Positions 8,283 through 16,806 of a stretch of DNA of 64,000 bases are shown piece after piece; the stretch's first letter is position 1, and every line of letters starts with the position of its first letter. Source of the DNA: Mumia quercus (lineage in GTDB: Bacteria; Actinomycetota; Actinomycetes; Propionibacteriales; Nocardioidaceae); the NCBI RefSeq assembly GCF_025506335.1, contig NZ_JANZYO010000003.1, positions 186,001 through 250,000 on the forward strand. Reading direction: 5' to 3'. The notes beneath the pieces were generated by a model. It was not told where the DNA came from. It saw nothing but the letters and a program-made list of their open reading frames with translations, and ran no database searches. The translations under genes were made by a program, and so were the position numbers.

Positions 8283-9365
8283 GTGCCCCGGTCGTCGCCC
8301 GCCCGCCGGGCATGGGTCGACGAGGCCGTACGCCGGGTCGACGCAGACGCCAACCGCAGCGCCGACACCCACCTGCACGTCTTTCCCCTTCCCGGACCGC
8401 CGGGCGTCGAGCTCTACCTGAAGGACGAGTCCGTGCACCCCACGGGCTCCCTCAAGCACCGCCTCGCCCGTTCGCTGTTCCTCTACGCCCTGTGCAACGG
8501 CTGGGTCGGACCCGACACGACGATCGTGGAGGCGTCCAGCGGCTCGACCGCGGTGAGCGAGGCGTACTTCGCCCGCCTCATCGGCGTCCCCTTCGTCGCC
8601 GTGATGCCGCGCAGCACCAGCGCGGCCAAGATCGAGCTGATCGAGTGGTACGGCGGCCGCTGCCACTTCGTCGACCGCCCACCGGACATGTACGCCGAGG
8701 CCGCGCGCCTGGCCGCCGAGTGCGGCGGGCACTACATGGACCAGTTCACCTTCGCCGAGCGGGCGACCGACTGGCGGGGCAACAACAACATCGCGGAGTC
8801 GGTGTTCGCCCAGATGGCGCAGGAACGTCATCCCGTCCCGCGGTGGATCGTCGTCAGCGCCGGGACGGGTGGCACGTCGGCGACGATCGGCCGCTACGTC
8901 CGCTACCAGCGGCACGCGACCCAGGTGATGGTCGCCGACCCGGAGAACTCGGCGTTCCTCGACGGCTGGGACCTCGACACCTCCGACTACACGACGGGGA
9001 CACCGTCGCGCATCGAGGGCATCGGCCGTCCGCGGATCGAGCCGTCCTTCGTCGGCGGCGTCATCGACGACATGCTGCGCGTCCCCGACGCCGCCTCGGT
9101 CGCGGCGATGCGCTGGTGCACCCGCAGGCTCGGGCGCAGCGTGGGCGCCTCCACCGGCACGAACCTCTGGGGCGCGCTCACCGTCATCGAGCGGATGCGC
9201 CGCCACGGCGAGAGCGGGAGCGTGGTCACGATGCTCTGCGACTCCGGGGACCGCTACGCCTCGACGTACTACGACGACGAATGGCTCGAGCTCCACGGCC
9301 TCGACATCGCTCCGTACGAGGCCACGCTCGCGGCGTACGAGGAGACCGGCGTCTTCGAGGGCTGA
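8283..9365 (+). CDS. cds1: PLP-dependent cysteine synthase-family protein, Cds1-like (cysteine desulfhydrase)
   Basis: A fold-type II PLP enzyme of 360 residues. [13 protein letters not shown] puts the Schiff-base lysine at residue 58, [13 protein letters not shown] is the substrate loop, and [14 protein letters not shown] binds the cofactor phosphate. The pattern is close to what I recall of Mycobacterium tuberculosis Rv3684 (Cds1), which splits cysteine into pyruvate, H2S and ammonia and feeds electrons to respiration. It starts with GTG four bases after the DUF4229 gene, as a second gene of that operon, and converges on glpD with a 7-base gap. A cysteine synthase or another beta-elimination activity cannot be excluded. 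Confidence 0.75.
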   Translation: MPRSSPARRAWVDEAVRRVDADANRSADTHLHVFPLPGPPGVELYLKDESVHPTGSLKHRLARSLFLYALCNGWVGPDTTIVEASSGSTAVSEAYFARLIGVPFVAVMPRSTSAAKIELIEWYGGRCHFVDRPPDMYAEAARLAAECGGHYMDQFTFAERATDWRGNNNIAESVFAQMAQERHPVPRWIVVSAGTGGTSATIGRYVRYQRHATQVMVADPENSAFLDGWDLDTSDYTTGTPSRIEGIGRPRIEPSFVGGVIDDMLRVPDAASVAAMRWCTRRLGRSVGASTGTNLWGALTVIERMRRHGESGSVVTMLCDSGDRYASTYYDDEWLELHGLDIAPYEATLAAYEETGVFEG

Positions 9366-9372
9366 CTCCCGC

Positions 9373-10938
9373 TCACTCGGCGAGGGCCAGCGCCTCCTCG
9401 GCGAACGCGAGCGCGAGCGCGCGGTCGGCGTCCACGAGCGCCACCCGGGTACGCCGCTCCAGCAGGTCGTCGACGTCGAGGGCTCCCTCGTGGCGTACGC
9501 CGAAGGCGAGCTCGGCCGGCGTCACCGGGAGGTGCGGGGCGATCGGCGCCAGCGCTGCGGGGTCGCCGCCGCTCTCGGCCACGAGCGTGAGCGCTTCCGT
9601 CCCGTACCGGGCGACGAGCCGGCGGGGTGCGTCCAGGCCCGCCAGCGTCGTTCGGTCGGCGGCTCCGACCAGCGGCAGGCCTGCCGTGCGGCACGGGCCT
9701 GCCTCGCGGCCCGAGGTCGTCCACCCCCGTGTGGCGAGGGCGGCGTCGACGGCGTCCTGCGCCATCCGCCGGTACGTCGTGAGCTTGCCGCCCACCACGC
9801 TGACCAGCCCGTCGTCGGCGGTGAGGACGACGTGCTTGCGGGACAGGTCGGAGGTCTGGTCGTCCCCGGCGTCGAGCAGCGGACGGAGGCCTGAGAAGGT
9901 CCCGACGACGTCGGTACGGCTGAGCGGCCGTCGCAGCGCGCGCGACATCGTGTCGAGGAGGAAGTCGACCTCGGCCTCGCTCGCGGTCGGGACGTCGGGG
10001 ACGTCGCCCTCGACCTCCTCGTCGGTGAGGCCGACGTAGACACGGCCGTCGTCGGTCGGCAGCGCGAGCAAGAACCGTGTGCGGTGGCCCGGGACGGGCA
10101 CCGTGAGCGCGCAGGAGAGGCCGCCGAAGGTCTCGGCACGGAGGACGAGGTGCGTTCCGCGGCTCGGGCGCATCGCGATCCCCTCGGTGAGCGTGCCGGC
10201 CCAGACGCCGGTGGCGTTGACGACGGTCCGCGCGTCGAGGGCGAGCGTCTCGCCGGTGAGCTCGTCACGCAGCACCGCGCCGCTCCCGGAGACCTCCACG
10301 GCAGCGGTCCGCGTGAGGACGCGAGCGCCGAGCGCGGCGGCCGTACGGGCGATCCCGACGACCAGGCGGGCGTCGTCGGCGAGCTGCCCGTCCCAGAACG
10401 CGTAGCCGCCGCGGAGCCCGTCGGCGCGGACGGTCGGGGCGTACCGCTGGACCTCGACCCCGGACAGGCGGCGCGAGCGCGGCAGCACCGCGGCCGGGGT
10501 GCCGGCGGCGCGGCGCAGGACGTCACCGGCCACGTACCCCGCGCGCACCATCGCGGCCGCCACCGCGTCGACGGAGTCGAGCAGCGGGAAGACGTGCGGC
10601 TGCGGACGGACCAGGTGGGGCGCGGTGCGGGCGAGGAGGATGCCGCGCTCGACGGCGCTCTCGTACGCCACGCCCACGTCTCCGGTCCCCAGGTAGCGCA
10701 GCCCGCCGTGCACGAGCTTGGAGCTCCAGCGGCTCGTGCCGAAGGCGAGGTCGTGCTTCTCGACCAGGACGACCGACAGACCGCGTGCGGCCGCGTCGAG
10801 GGCGACGCCCGCTCCCGTGACGCCACCGCCGACCACGAGGAGGTCGACCGGCTCGCGCCGTGCCGCGAGGTCGCTCAGGTGCGCGAGGTCGCGGGCGCGG
10901 CGCCGGCGGTCGAGGGTGCTCGTCGGGCGGGGCGTCAT
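9373..10938 (-). CDS. glpD: Glycerol-3-phosphate dehydrogenase, FAD-dependent
   Basis: A membrane-associated flavoenzyme of 521 residues that oxidises sn-glycerol 3-phosphate to dihydroxyacetone phosphate and passes electrons to menaquinone. An N-terminal dinucleotide fold LLVVGGGVTGAG (33-44) is followed by the FAD-family pattern FGTSRWSSKLVHGGLRYL. The C-terminal DAO_C-like domain is present and the length is typical. Its ATG lies inside the stop codon of the upstream TetR gene (4-base overlap), so the two are translationally coupled. The divergent neighbours are an alkylglycerone-phosphate-synthase-like enzyme and a diacylglycerol kinase, pointing to glycerolipid metabolism rather than simple glycerol catabolism. 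Confidence 0.92.
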   Translation of the reverse strand: MTPRPTSTLDRRRRARDLAHLSDLAARREPVDLLVVGGGVTGAGVALDAAARGLSVVLVEKHDLAFGTSRWSSKLVHGGLRYLGTGDVGVAYESAVERGILLARTAPHLVRPQPHVFPLLDSVDAVAAAMVRAGYVAGDVLRRAAGTPAAVLPRSRRLSGVEVQRYAPTVRADGLRGGYAFWDGQLADDARLVVGIARTAAALGARVLTRTAAVEVSGSGAVLRDELTGETLALDARTVVNATGVWAGTLTEGIAMRPSRGTHLVLRAETFGGLSCALTVPVPGHRTRFLLALPTDDGRVYVGLTDEEVEGDVPDVPTASEAEVDFLLDTMSRALRRPLSRTDVVGTFSGLRPLLDAGDDQTSDLSRKHVVLTADDGLVSVVGGKLTTYRRMAQDAVDAALATRGWTTSGREAGPCRTAGLPLVGAADRTTLAGLDAPRRLVARYGTEALTLVAESGGDPAALAPIAPHLPVTPAELAFGVRHEGALDVDDLLERRTRVALVDADRALALAFAEEALALAE

Positions 10939-11600
10939 GCGCGAGGCCCTTCGGGGCCGGGGGAGAGGTACTGGTCGAGCGCGAGGGCGAGCTGGGCGTC
11001 GAGGGCGTCCAGCTCAGGGCCTGCGCCGGTGCTCGACCCGACCACCGCAGGTGCGGTGACGACGAACGACCACGCCAGCAGCAGGACCGTACGGGCCTGC
11101 AGGAGCGGGTCGATCCGTTCGACGGACCCGTCGGCGTGGCCGGCGCGCAGCCCCTCTTCGAGCGTGCTGAGCATGTGGGCAGGTGCGCGACCGAGGCGCT
11201 GGAAGACGTACGGGACGAGGAGGTCGGGGTCGGACTCGACGATCGCGCGGTGGATCGGGTGGGCGCGGATCGTCGTGATCGTCGTGACGGCGCCGGCGAC
11301 CAGGCGCTCGCGGGCGGTGGGCAGGTCCTGCGGCACGGACTCGGCGACGACGCGCGCCCACTCCCGGGTCAGCAGCGCGGCGACGACAGCGCGGACGTTC
11401 TCCCAGCGGCGGTAGAGGGTGCCGCGTGCGACGCCCGCGCGGACGGCGAGGTCGGCCATCGTGAGGCGGTCCGGACCGACCTCGAGCACGGCGTCGGCGG
11501 CGGCGTCGAGGATGCGGTCCTCGGGGATGGCCTTGCCCGATGCCGTGGGCTGGGCGCGGACCCGTTCAAGATCGGATCGCGCATTTAAACGTTCTGGCAT
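10935..11600 (-). CDS. TetR-family regulator coupled to glpD
   Basis: A DNA-binding repressor of 221 residues. The N-terminal helix-turn-helix (about 28-75) includes LTMADLAVRAGVARGTLYRRW. The C-terminal ligand domain is poorly conserved, as usual for the family. It is divergent from the AGPS-like gene with 59 bases between start codons and overlaps glpD by four bases, so it probably controls both directions from the shared intergenic region. A TAAGTT hexamer nine bases before its ATG could be its -10. The order glpD, TetR, flavoprotein, diacylglycerol kinase matches Rv2249c-Rv2252 as I remember it. The ligand is unknown; an acyl-CoA or glycerolipid signal is inference. Confidence 0.85.
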   Translation of the reverse strand: MPERLNARSDLERVRAQPTASGKAIPEDRILDAAADAVLEVGPDRLTMADLAVRAGVARGTLYRRWENVRAVVAALLTREWARVVAESVPQDLPTARERLVAGAVTTITTIRAHPIHRAIVESDPDLLVPYVFQRLGRAPAHMLSTLEEGLRAGHADGSVERIDPLLQARTVLLLAWSFVVTAPAVVGSSTGAGPELDALDAQLALALDQYLSPGPEGPRA

Positions 11601-11659
11601 GATGTGTTCAACTTAGCACCGCCGCTTGCGCGGACCTCGTCGAGATCGGAGCACGTCGA
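11601..11659. promoter_or_regulatory. Divergent promoter region, tetR-glpD / AGPS-like operon
   Basis: These 59 bases separate two divergent starts. A minus-strand TAAGTT occupies 11610-11615, and a GGAG Shine-Dalgarno-like block around 11648-11651 precedes ATG 11660. GTTC occurs twice (about 11591-11594 and 11606-11609) as a direct repeat near the TetR start. I see no perfect inverted repeat, so the operator cannot be pinned down. Confidence 0.45.
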
Positions 11660-13261
11660 ATGTCGGAGCTGAACCCACCCGTCGTGGACTTCGCCCCGGA
11701 CCGCTGGGGGAATCCGGCCCACGCCGTCACGCTCCCCGACAGCCTCCAGGCCACGTTGGACGGCCTCGGCATCCACCCGGTCGCCACCCCGGTCGCGCCC
11801 GAGGACGTCGTCCTTCCGGGCTCGGCGGTGCCGCAGGAGACCCGCGAGGCGCTCGCCGGCGTGGTCGGTGCCGCGTACGTCAGCGAGGACGCGATCGACC
11901 GCCTCCGGCACACCCGCGGCTGGTCGACGCCCGACATCCTCAAGATGCGCGCGGGCGACGCGTCCGACGCCCCCGACCTCGTGCTGCGCCCCGGCGACCA
12001 CGACGAGGTCGTCGAGGTCCTGCGGGTCTGCAGCGACGCCCGCGTGGCAGTCGTGCCGTACTCGGGAGGCACGTCGGTCGTGGGAGGGCTCGCGCCCGAG
12101 CGTGAGGGGTTCGACGGTGTGGTCGCGCTGGACCTGCAGCGCCTGGACGGGCTGGCTGCGCTCGACCCGGTCTCCCGGACGGCGACCCTGCGGGCCGGCA
12201 CGCGCGGCCCGCGCGCGGAGGAGCTGCTGCAGGCCGACGGCTTCACGCTCGGACACTTCCCGCAGTCGTACGAGGGGGCGTCGATCGGCGGGTACGCGGC
12301 GGCGCGCTCGGCGGGGCAGTCCTCGGCGGGGTACGGGCGCTTCGACGACATGGTCGTGGGCCTGGTCGTGGCGACGCCGCGCGGCACGCTCACGCTGGGC
12401 ACCGCCCCGAGGTCGGCGACCGGGCCCGACCTGCGCCAGCTGCTGCTCGGGTCGGAGGGGATCTTCGGCGTGATCACGTCGGTGACCGTCCGGGTGCGGC
12501 CGGTGCCGAGCGTCCGCGTCTTCGAGGGGTGGCGCTTCGCGTCGTTCGACGACGGGGCGCAAGCTGTGCGCCGTCTCGCGCAGGACGGGCCGCTCCCGAC
12601 CGTGCTGCGCCTGTCCGACGAGGTCGAGACGGCGCTCAACCTCGCCGACCCGGCGTCCGCGGGCAGCGGCTCCGCCGGGTGCCTCGCGATCACGGGGTAC
12701 GAGGGGGAGCCGACCGAGGTGGAGGCGCGCCGGGCGGCCGCGAGCGCGGTGCTCGAGGAGTGCGGCGGCGTCGCCTTGGGTGAGGAGGCGGGGGAGAAGT
12801 GGCGCGTCGGCCGGTTCCACGGGCCGTACCTGCGCGACCCCCTGCTCGACGCCGGCGCCTTCGTCGAGACCTTGGAGACCGCCACGTTCTGGTCGAACGT
12901 CGGTCCCCTCAAGCAGGCCGTCACCGAGGCGGTGCAAGCGGCGCTGCTGGCTTACGAGCTGCCGTCGCTGGTCATGTGCCACATCTCGCACGTGTACGAG
13001 ACCGGTGCCTCGCTCTACTTCACGGTGGCCTGCCCGCAGCGTCCGGAGGCGCTTGCGCAGTGGGAGAGCGCCAAGGCGGCCGCGAACGCCGCGATCCGTG
13101 CCTCGGGTGCCGCGATCAGCCACCACCACGGCGTCGGTCGCGACCACCGCGAGACGTACGCCGAGGAGATCGGCCCGCTGGGCACCGAGGTGCTGCGCGC
13201 TGTGAAGTCCACCCTCGACCCGGCCGGGATCCTCAACCCCGGCGTGCTGGTGACGCGATGA
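11660..13261 (+). CDS. FAD-binding oxidase, alkylglycerone-phosphate synthase-like
   Basis: A vanillyl-alcohol-oxidase-type flavoprotein of 533 residues. The PCMH FAD-binding motif VPYSGGTSVVGGL lies around 134-146, and the later segment SHHHGVGRDH carries a His triplet at 488-490. That triplet is characteristic of alkyldihydroxyacetonephosphate synthase, which swaps the acyl chain of acyl-DHAP for a fatty alcohol in ether-lipid synthesis. Homologues also include D-lactate and glycolate dehydrogenases, but the HHH motif and overall pattern favour the AGPS branch (cf. Rv2251 and Rv3107c). The stop overlaps the diacylglycerol kinase start by four bases. True ether-lipid synthesis in this organism is unproven. 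Confidence 0.75.
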   Translation: MSELNPPVVDFAPDRWGNPAHAVTLPDSLQATLDGLGIHPVATPVAPEDVVLPGSAVPQETREALAGVVGAAYVSEDAIDRLRHTRGWSTPDILKMRAGDASDAPDLVLRPGDHDEVVEVLRVCSDARVAVVPYSGGTSVVGGLAPEREGFDGVVALDLQRLDGLAALDPVSRTATLRAGTRGPRAEELLQADGFTLGHFPQSYEGASIGGYAAARSAGQSSAGYGRFDDMVVGLVVATPRGTLTLGTAPRSATGPDLRQLLLGSEGIFGVITSVTVRVRPVPSVRVFEGWRFASFDDGAQAVRRLAQDGPLPTVLRLSDEVETALNLADPASAGSGSAGCLAITGYEGEPTEVEARRAAASAVLEECGGVALGEEAGEKWRVGRFHGPYLRDPLLDAGAFVETLETATFWSNVGPLKQAVTEAVQAALLAYELPSLVMCHISHVYETGASLYFTVACPQRPEALAQWESAKAAANAAIRASGAAISHHHGVGRDHRETYAEEIGPLGTEVLRAVKSTLDPAGILNPGVLVTR

Positions 13262-14154
13262 GCGCCGCGGGTGCGGGAGGCGCGTTCACCGCGCTGGTCA
13301 ACCCGATCTCCGGGAGCCGTGCTGCGCAGAGCCGCTGGGACCCGGTGGCCGCGCTGCTGAAGGACGGGGGAGCCGACGTCGCGACCGTGGTGACCGACAG
13401 CGCCGCGCACGCGGCCGAGATCTCTGAGTCCGTCGCTCGCGACGGCCGGGTCGCGGTCGCCGTGGGCGGCGACGGCATGGTGCGCGACGTGGCCGGTGGC
13501 GTCGTCGCCGGTGGCGGGACGATGGGGATCGTGCCGGGCGGACGCGGCAACGACTTCGCGCACAAGCTCGGACTCCCCGACGACGCGGAGACGCTCGCCG
13601 CCGTGCTCCTCGCAGGCCGCGTCCGCGCGATCGACGTGATGGACGCGGACGGCGTCATCGTGCCGGGCAACCTCTACGTCGGCGTGGACTCGCGCGCGAC
13701 GCGGATCATCAACCGCCTCCGCCGGGTGCCCGCGATCCTCGCCTACCGCGCGGGCGGCCCGCTCGCGATGGTCACGTGGCGCCCGCCCACGTTCACCCTC
13801 ACCAGCGACGACGGCGAGCGTACGGTGCGCGCGCACAGCGTGATCGCCGCCAACTCGGGCTGGTACGGCCACGGGCTCAAGATCGTGCCGTCGGCCGAGG
13901 TGGACGACGGCCTGATCGACGTCATGGTCGCGCGGGCCGACGGCCTCGGGCGGCGCAACATGGCCGCGTACATGGCCGAGGCGAAGACCGGCCGGCACGT
14001 CGAGCGCGCCGCCGTCGACGTCCACCGGACGACGACGGTCACCATCAGCGCGGACGCGCCCGTCCCGCTGTGCATGGACGGTGACGAGATCGGCACCCTC
14101 CCCGTGACCGTACGGCTGCGTGCGGGTGCGCTGCGAGTGGTCGTCCCCGACTAG
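13258..14154 (+). CDS. Diacylglycerol/lipid kinase (DAGK catalytic family)
   Basis: A lipid kinase of 298 residues. LVNPISGSRAA near the N terminus and VGGDGMVRDVAGG (about 66-78) are the nucleotide-binding GGDG signature; Met replaces the more usual Thr after GGDG. PGGRGNDFAHKLG is the second conserved loop. Related Rv2252 phosphorylates diacylglycerol and has been linked to phosphatidylinositol mannoside synthesis. The ATG overlaps the preceding oxidase stop (ATGA), so the two enzymes are made together. It probably regenerates phosphatidic acid or phosphorylates an unusual alkyl- or acylglycerol made by the neighbouring flavoprotein. The substrate is not predictable here. Confidence 0.83.
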   Translation: MSAAGAGGAFTALVNPISGSRAAQSRWDPVAALLKDGGADVATVVTDSAAHAAEISESVARDGRVAVAVGGDGMVRDVAGGVVAGGGTMGIVPGGRGNDFAHKLGLPDDAETLAAVLLAGRVRAIDVMDADGVIVPGNLYVGVDSRATRIINRLRRVPAILAYRAGGPLAMVTWRPPTFTLTSDDGERTVRAHSVIAANSGWYGHGLKIVPSAEVDDGLIDVMVARADGLGRRNMAAYMAEAKTGRHVERAAVDVHRTTTVTISADAPVPLCMDGDEIGTLPVTVRLRAGALRVVVPD

Positions 14155-14243
14155 CGTCTCCCTCGTGATGAGGCGGGTGCCGTCCCGTCCGCACCACGTT
14201 CCAGGGGACACCGCGCGACCGTCCCGCGTGACCGCCGATCGCG

Positions 14244-14255
14244 TACGTTGGCGGC
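14244..14255 (+). promoter_or_regulatory. Leaderless promoter -10 of the hemerythrin gene
   Basis: TACGTT at 14244-14249 is followed by six bases and ATG 14256. Confidence 0.5.
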
Positions 14256-14807
14256 ATGCCGACTTCCGCGATCGACCTCGGTCGTCCCGTCTCGGGCGAC
14301 GTCATCGACCTCATCCTCGACGACCACCGGCGCTTCGAGGACCTCCTGCGCCAGCTGCGCGACGCCAGCGCCGACCGAGACGCCGTGCGGTGGGCCTTCG
14401 CGGCCCTGCACGTCGCGCACGCGGAGGCGGAGGAGAAGGAGGTCTACCCGACCCTTCGCCGCCGCGACGCCATCGACGCGCACGAGGAGGAGCACGGCGA
14501 GGAGGAGCACGCGGAGGGCAACCAGGCCCTGCTGGCCGTCCTCGAGCTGAAGGGGACCGACACGCAGGCCTTCGACGACGCCGTCGAGGAGCTCGCGCGG
14601 GTGGTCAACCACCACCTGACCGAGGAGGAGCTGACGATCCTCAACCCGGCGCGCGAGGGTGTCGCGGAGCGGACCCGGCACGCGCTCGGCGAGGCGTTCG
14701 CCCGGGAGCGCAACGCTCAGGTCGACGCCGACTGCGGGCGCCTCGAGAACGTCCGGGCGATCGTCGAGCGCGACAAGCGCAAGGGGCTCCTCGACGACGA
14801 GGAGTGA
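14256..14807 (+). CDS. Hemerythrin HHE-domain protein
   Basis: A 183-residue, very acidic protein with a four-helix hemerythrin-like fold binding a diiron centre. Candidate ligands are His24, His52/His55 with Glu60, His76/His80 and the NHHLTEEE block (His119-His120, Glu124). Such proteins sense or buffer O2, NO or iron. Glu/His-rich stretches between about 76 and 86 add further metal-binding potential. It is transcribed alone from a leaderless promoter and converges on menA with a 9-base gap. The link to menaquinone genes is positional only. Confidence 0.85.
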   Translation: MPTSAIDLGRPVSGDVIDLILDDHRRFEDLLRQLRDASADRDAVRWAFAALHVAHAEAEEKEVYPTLRRRDAIDAHEEEHGEEEHAEGNQALLAVLELKGTDTQAFDDAVEELARVVNHHLTEEELTILNPAREGVAERTRHALGEAFARERNAQVDADCGRLENVRAIVERDKRKGLLDDEE

Positions 14808-14816
14808 CCCGTACGG

Positions 14817-15689
14817 TCAGGCGCCCAGCGCCAGACCGACCGCGATCCCGACGGCGTAGACGAGCTCGGCGATGCCGGTGTCGCGCAGCGTGGGGAGCAG
14901 ACCCAGCCCGCGCTCCCCGCGTGCCACCGGCGTCGCCGCCCGCAGCGCCCACGGGAACGCGAGCAGCCCGAACAACGCGGCGGGCGTGTACGAGGCGAGC
15001 CACCACACGGTGACCAGCGCGACGAGCAGCAGCACGACGAAGAAGACGCGTGCGCCGCGGTCGCCCAGCACCACGGCGAGCGTGCGCTTGCCGCTGACGG
15101 TGTCGGTGGGGATGTCGCGCAGGTTGTTGGCGACGAGGATCGCGCAGGCGAGGGCGCCGATGCCGATCGATGCCGCGAGGCTCGGCCACGTGAACGCGCC
15201 GACCTGCACGTACGTGGTCCCGAGGACCGCGACCAGGCCGAAGAAGAGGAACACGCTGACCTCGCCGAGCGCGCGGTAGCCGTACGGGCGCGAGCCGCCG
15301 GTGTAGAACCACGCGGCGGCGATCGCGGCCACGCCGACGAGGAGCAGCCACCAGCCCGAGGTCGCGGCGAGCACCAGCCCGAGGGCAGCGCCGCCGCCGA
15401 AGCACGCGAACGCCGCGCGCTTGACCGCGCCCGCGCTGGCGGCACCCGAGCCGACCAGGCGCATCGGGCCGACACGGTCGTCGTCGGTGCCCTTGACGCC
15501 GTCGGAGTAGTCGTTCGCGTAGTTCACGCCGACCTGCAGCGCGAGCGAGAGGAGGAGGCAGACGACGGCCTTCCACCAGACGGCGCCGTCGGCGAAGAGC
15601 GCGGCTCCGGTGCCGGCCACGACGGGGGCGACCGCGGCCGGGAGCGTACGGGGCCGGGCGCCTGCGATCCACTGCGATGCTGTTGCCAC
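14817..15689 (-). CDS. menA: 1,4-dihydroxy-2-naphthoate polyprenyltransferase
   Basis: An integral membrane UbiA-family prenyltransferase of 290 residues that attaches the polyprenyl tail to DHNA to make demethylmenaquinone. The first aspartate-rich motif NYANDYSDGVKGTDD (56-70) binds Mg-prenyl diphosphate. NLRDIPTDTVSGKRT supplies the second motif. Multiple hydrophobic helices fill the rest. The start is GTG 15689, followed by the typical opening ASQWIAGARPRTLPAA; the frame stays open upstream but is not family-like there. It is divergent from menE with a 45-base gap, so both may share control. Confidence 0.92.
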   Translation of the reverse strand: MATASQWIAGARPRTLPAAVAPVVAGTGAALFADGAVWWKAVVCLLLSLALQVGVNYANDYSDGVKGTDDDRVGPMRLVGSGAASAGAVKRAAFACFGGGAALGLVLAATSGWWLLLVGVAAIAAAWFYTGGSRPYGYRALGEVSVFLFFGLVAVLGTTYVQVGAFTWPSLAASIGIGALACAILVANNLRDIPTDTVSGKRTLAVVLGDRGARVFFVVLLLVALVTVWWLASYTPAALFGLLAFPWALRAATPVARGERGLGLLPTLRDTGIAELVYAVGIAVGLALGA

Positions 15690-15721
15690 GACTGTCCATC
15701 TTCGCACTTCGGGCTCGGCGA

Positions 15722-15734
15722 TAGCGTGGGGGGT
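15722..15734 (+). promoter_or_regulatory. Leaderless promoter -10 of menE
   Basis: TAGCGT at 15722-15727 is followed by seven bases and GTG 15735. It argues against the upstream GTG at 15726, which overlaps the hexamer. Confidence 0.5.
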
Positions 15735-16787
15735 GTGGAGAACGACGAGGTCGGCGGCACCCTGCGCCCGGTGAGCGGAGGCCCTCGACAGGTCGAGGCG
15801 GCCCTGCGCGGGTGGCTCGCGGCCGAGCCCGAGCCGGAGCCGTTGATCATCCGGACGTCGGGGTCCACCGGGCGCCCCAAGGACGTGCTGCTGTCGCGGC
15901 GTGCCGTCGCGGCGTCCGCGCACGCGACCCATGCACGGCTCGGGGGCCCGGGCCAGTGGCTGCTCGACCTCCCCGCCCAGTACGTCGCGGGCGTGCAGGT
16001 GATCGCGCGTTCGCTCCTCGCCGGGACGAGCCCGGTGGTGTCAGGGGAGCACCCGAGCATGGCGGAGGCGATCGAGGCGATGGACGGCCCGCGCAGGTAC
16101 GCCTCGCTCGTCCCGACCCAGCTGCACCGGTTCGCGGAGTCCGGGCACCTCGGCACGCTCGCTTCGCTGGACGCCCTGCTCGTCGGGGGTGCCGCGCTCG
16201 ACCCTGTGCTTCGCGCCCGTGCCGAGGACGCCGGCGTCCGGGTCGTGCGTACGTACGGGATGAGCGAGACGGCCGGCGGCTGCGTCTACGACGGTGTCCC
16301 GCTCGACGGCGTGGCGCTGCGGATCGACGTCGACCGTCGGGTGTGGCTCGCGGGGCCCGTGCTGTTCGACGGGTACGACGGCGACCCGGAGGCCACCGCC
16401 GAGGTGCTGCACGACGGCTGGTTGCGGACCTCCGACCTCGGCGAGCTCGACGCCGACGGACGCCTCCGGATCCTCGGGCGCACCGACGACGTCGTGATCT
16501 CGGGTGGCGTCAACGTGGCGCTCCCTCGCGTCTCAGAGGCACTGCGCCGTGTCGACGGGGTCGTCGACGCCGTGGCCGTCGGCGTCCCCGACCCCGAGTG
16601 GGGGCAGGCGGTCGTCGCGGTCGTGGCAGGCGACGTCCCGCTCGCCGCGCTGCGCGACGGCGTGGAGGCGGCAGGGTTGCCGCGGACGTGGGCCCCGCGA
16701 CGCGCGGTCTTGGTCGACGCCCTCCCGCTGCTGGACCACGGGAAGGTCGACCGCCAGGCGGTGCAAGCCCTCGCCGCTCGTGGGTGA
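15735..16787 (+). CDS. menE: o-Succinylbenzoate-CoA ligase
   Basis: An ANL-superfamily adenylating enzyme of 350 residues, short as is usual for actinobacterial MenE, which activates o-succinylbenzoate with CoA. The P-loop is RTSGSTGRPK (40-49), the adenine motif is YGMSETAGG, and the hinge segment LGRTDDVVISGGVNV precedes the small C-terminal domain. Lys in HGKVDRQAV is the likely catalytic lysine. It lies between divergent menA and the DUF2252 gene. No menB (naphthoate synthase) is encoded next to it or elsewhere in the window, unlike many menaquinone clusters. Confidence 0.9.
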   Translation: MENDEVGGTLRPVSGGPRQVEAALRGWLAAEPEPEPLIIRTSGSTGRPKDVLLSRRAVAASAHATHARLGGPGQWLLDLPAQYVAGVQVIARSLLAGTSPVVSGEHPSMAEAIEAMDGPRRYASLVPTQLHRFAESGHLGTLASLDALLVGGAALDPVLRARAEDAGVRVVRTYGMSETAGGCVYDGVPLDGVALRIDVDRRVWLAGPVLFDGYDGDPEATAEVLHDGWLRTSDLGELDADGRLRILGRTDDVVISGGVNVALPRVSEALRRVDGVVDAVAVGVPDPEWGQAVVAVVAGDVPLAALRDGVEAAGLPRTWAPRRAVLVDALPLLDHGKVDRQAVQALAARG

Positions 16788-16794
16788 ACGCGCC

Positions 16795-16806
16795 TAGCCT
16801 GGCCGG
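16795..16806 (+). promoter_or_regulatory. Leaderless promoter -10 of the DUF2252 gene
   Basis: TAGCCT at 16795-16800 is followed by six bases and ATG 16807, all within the 19-base gap after menE. Confidence 0.5.
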
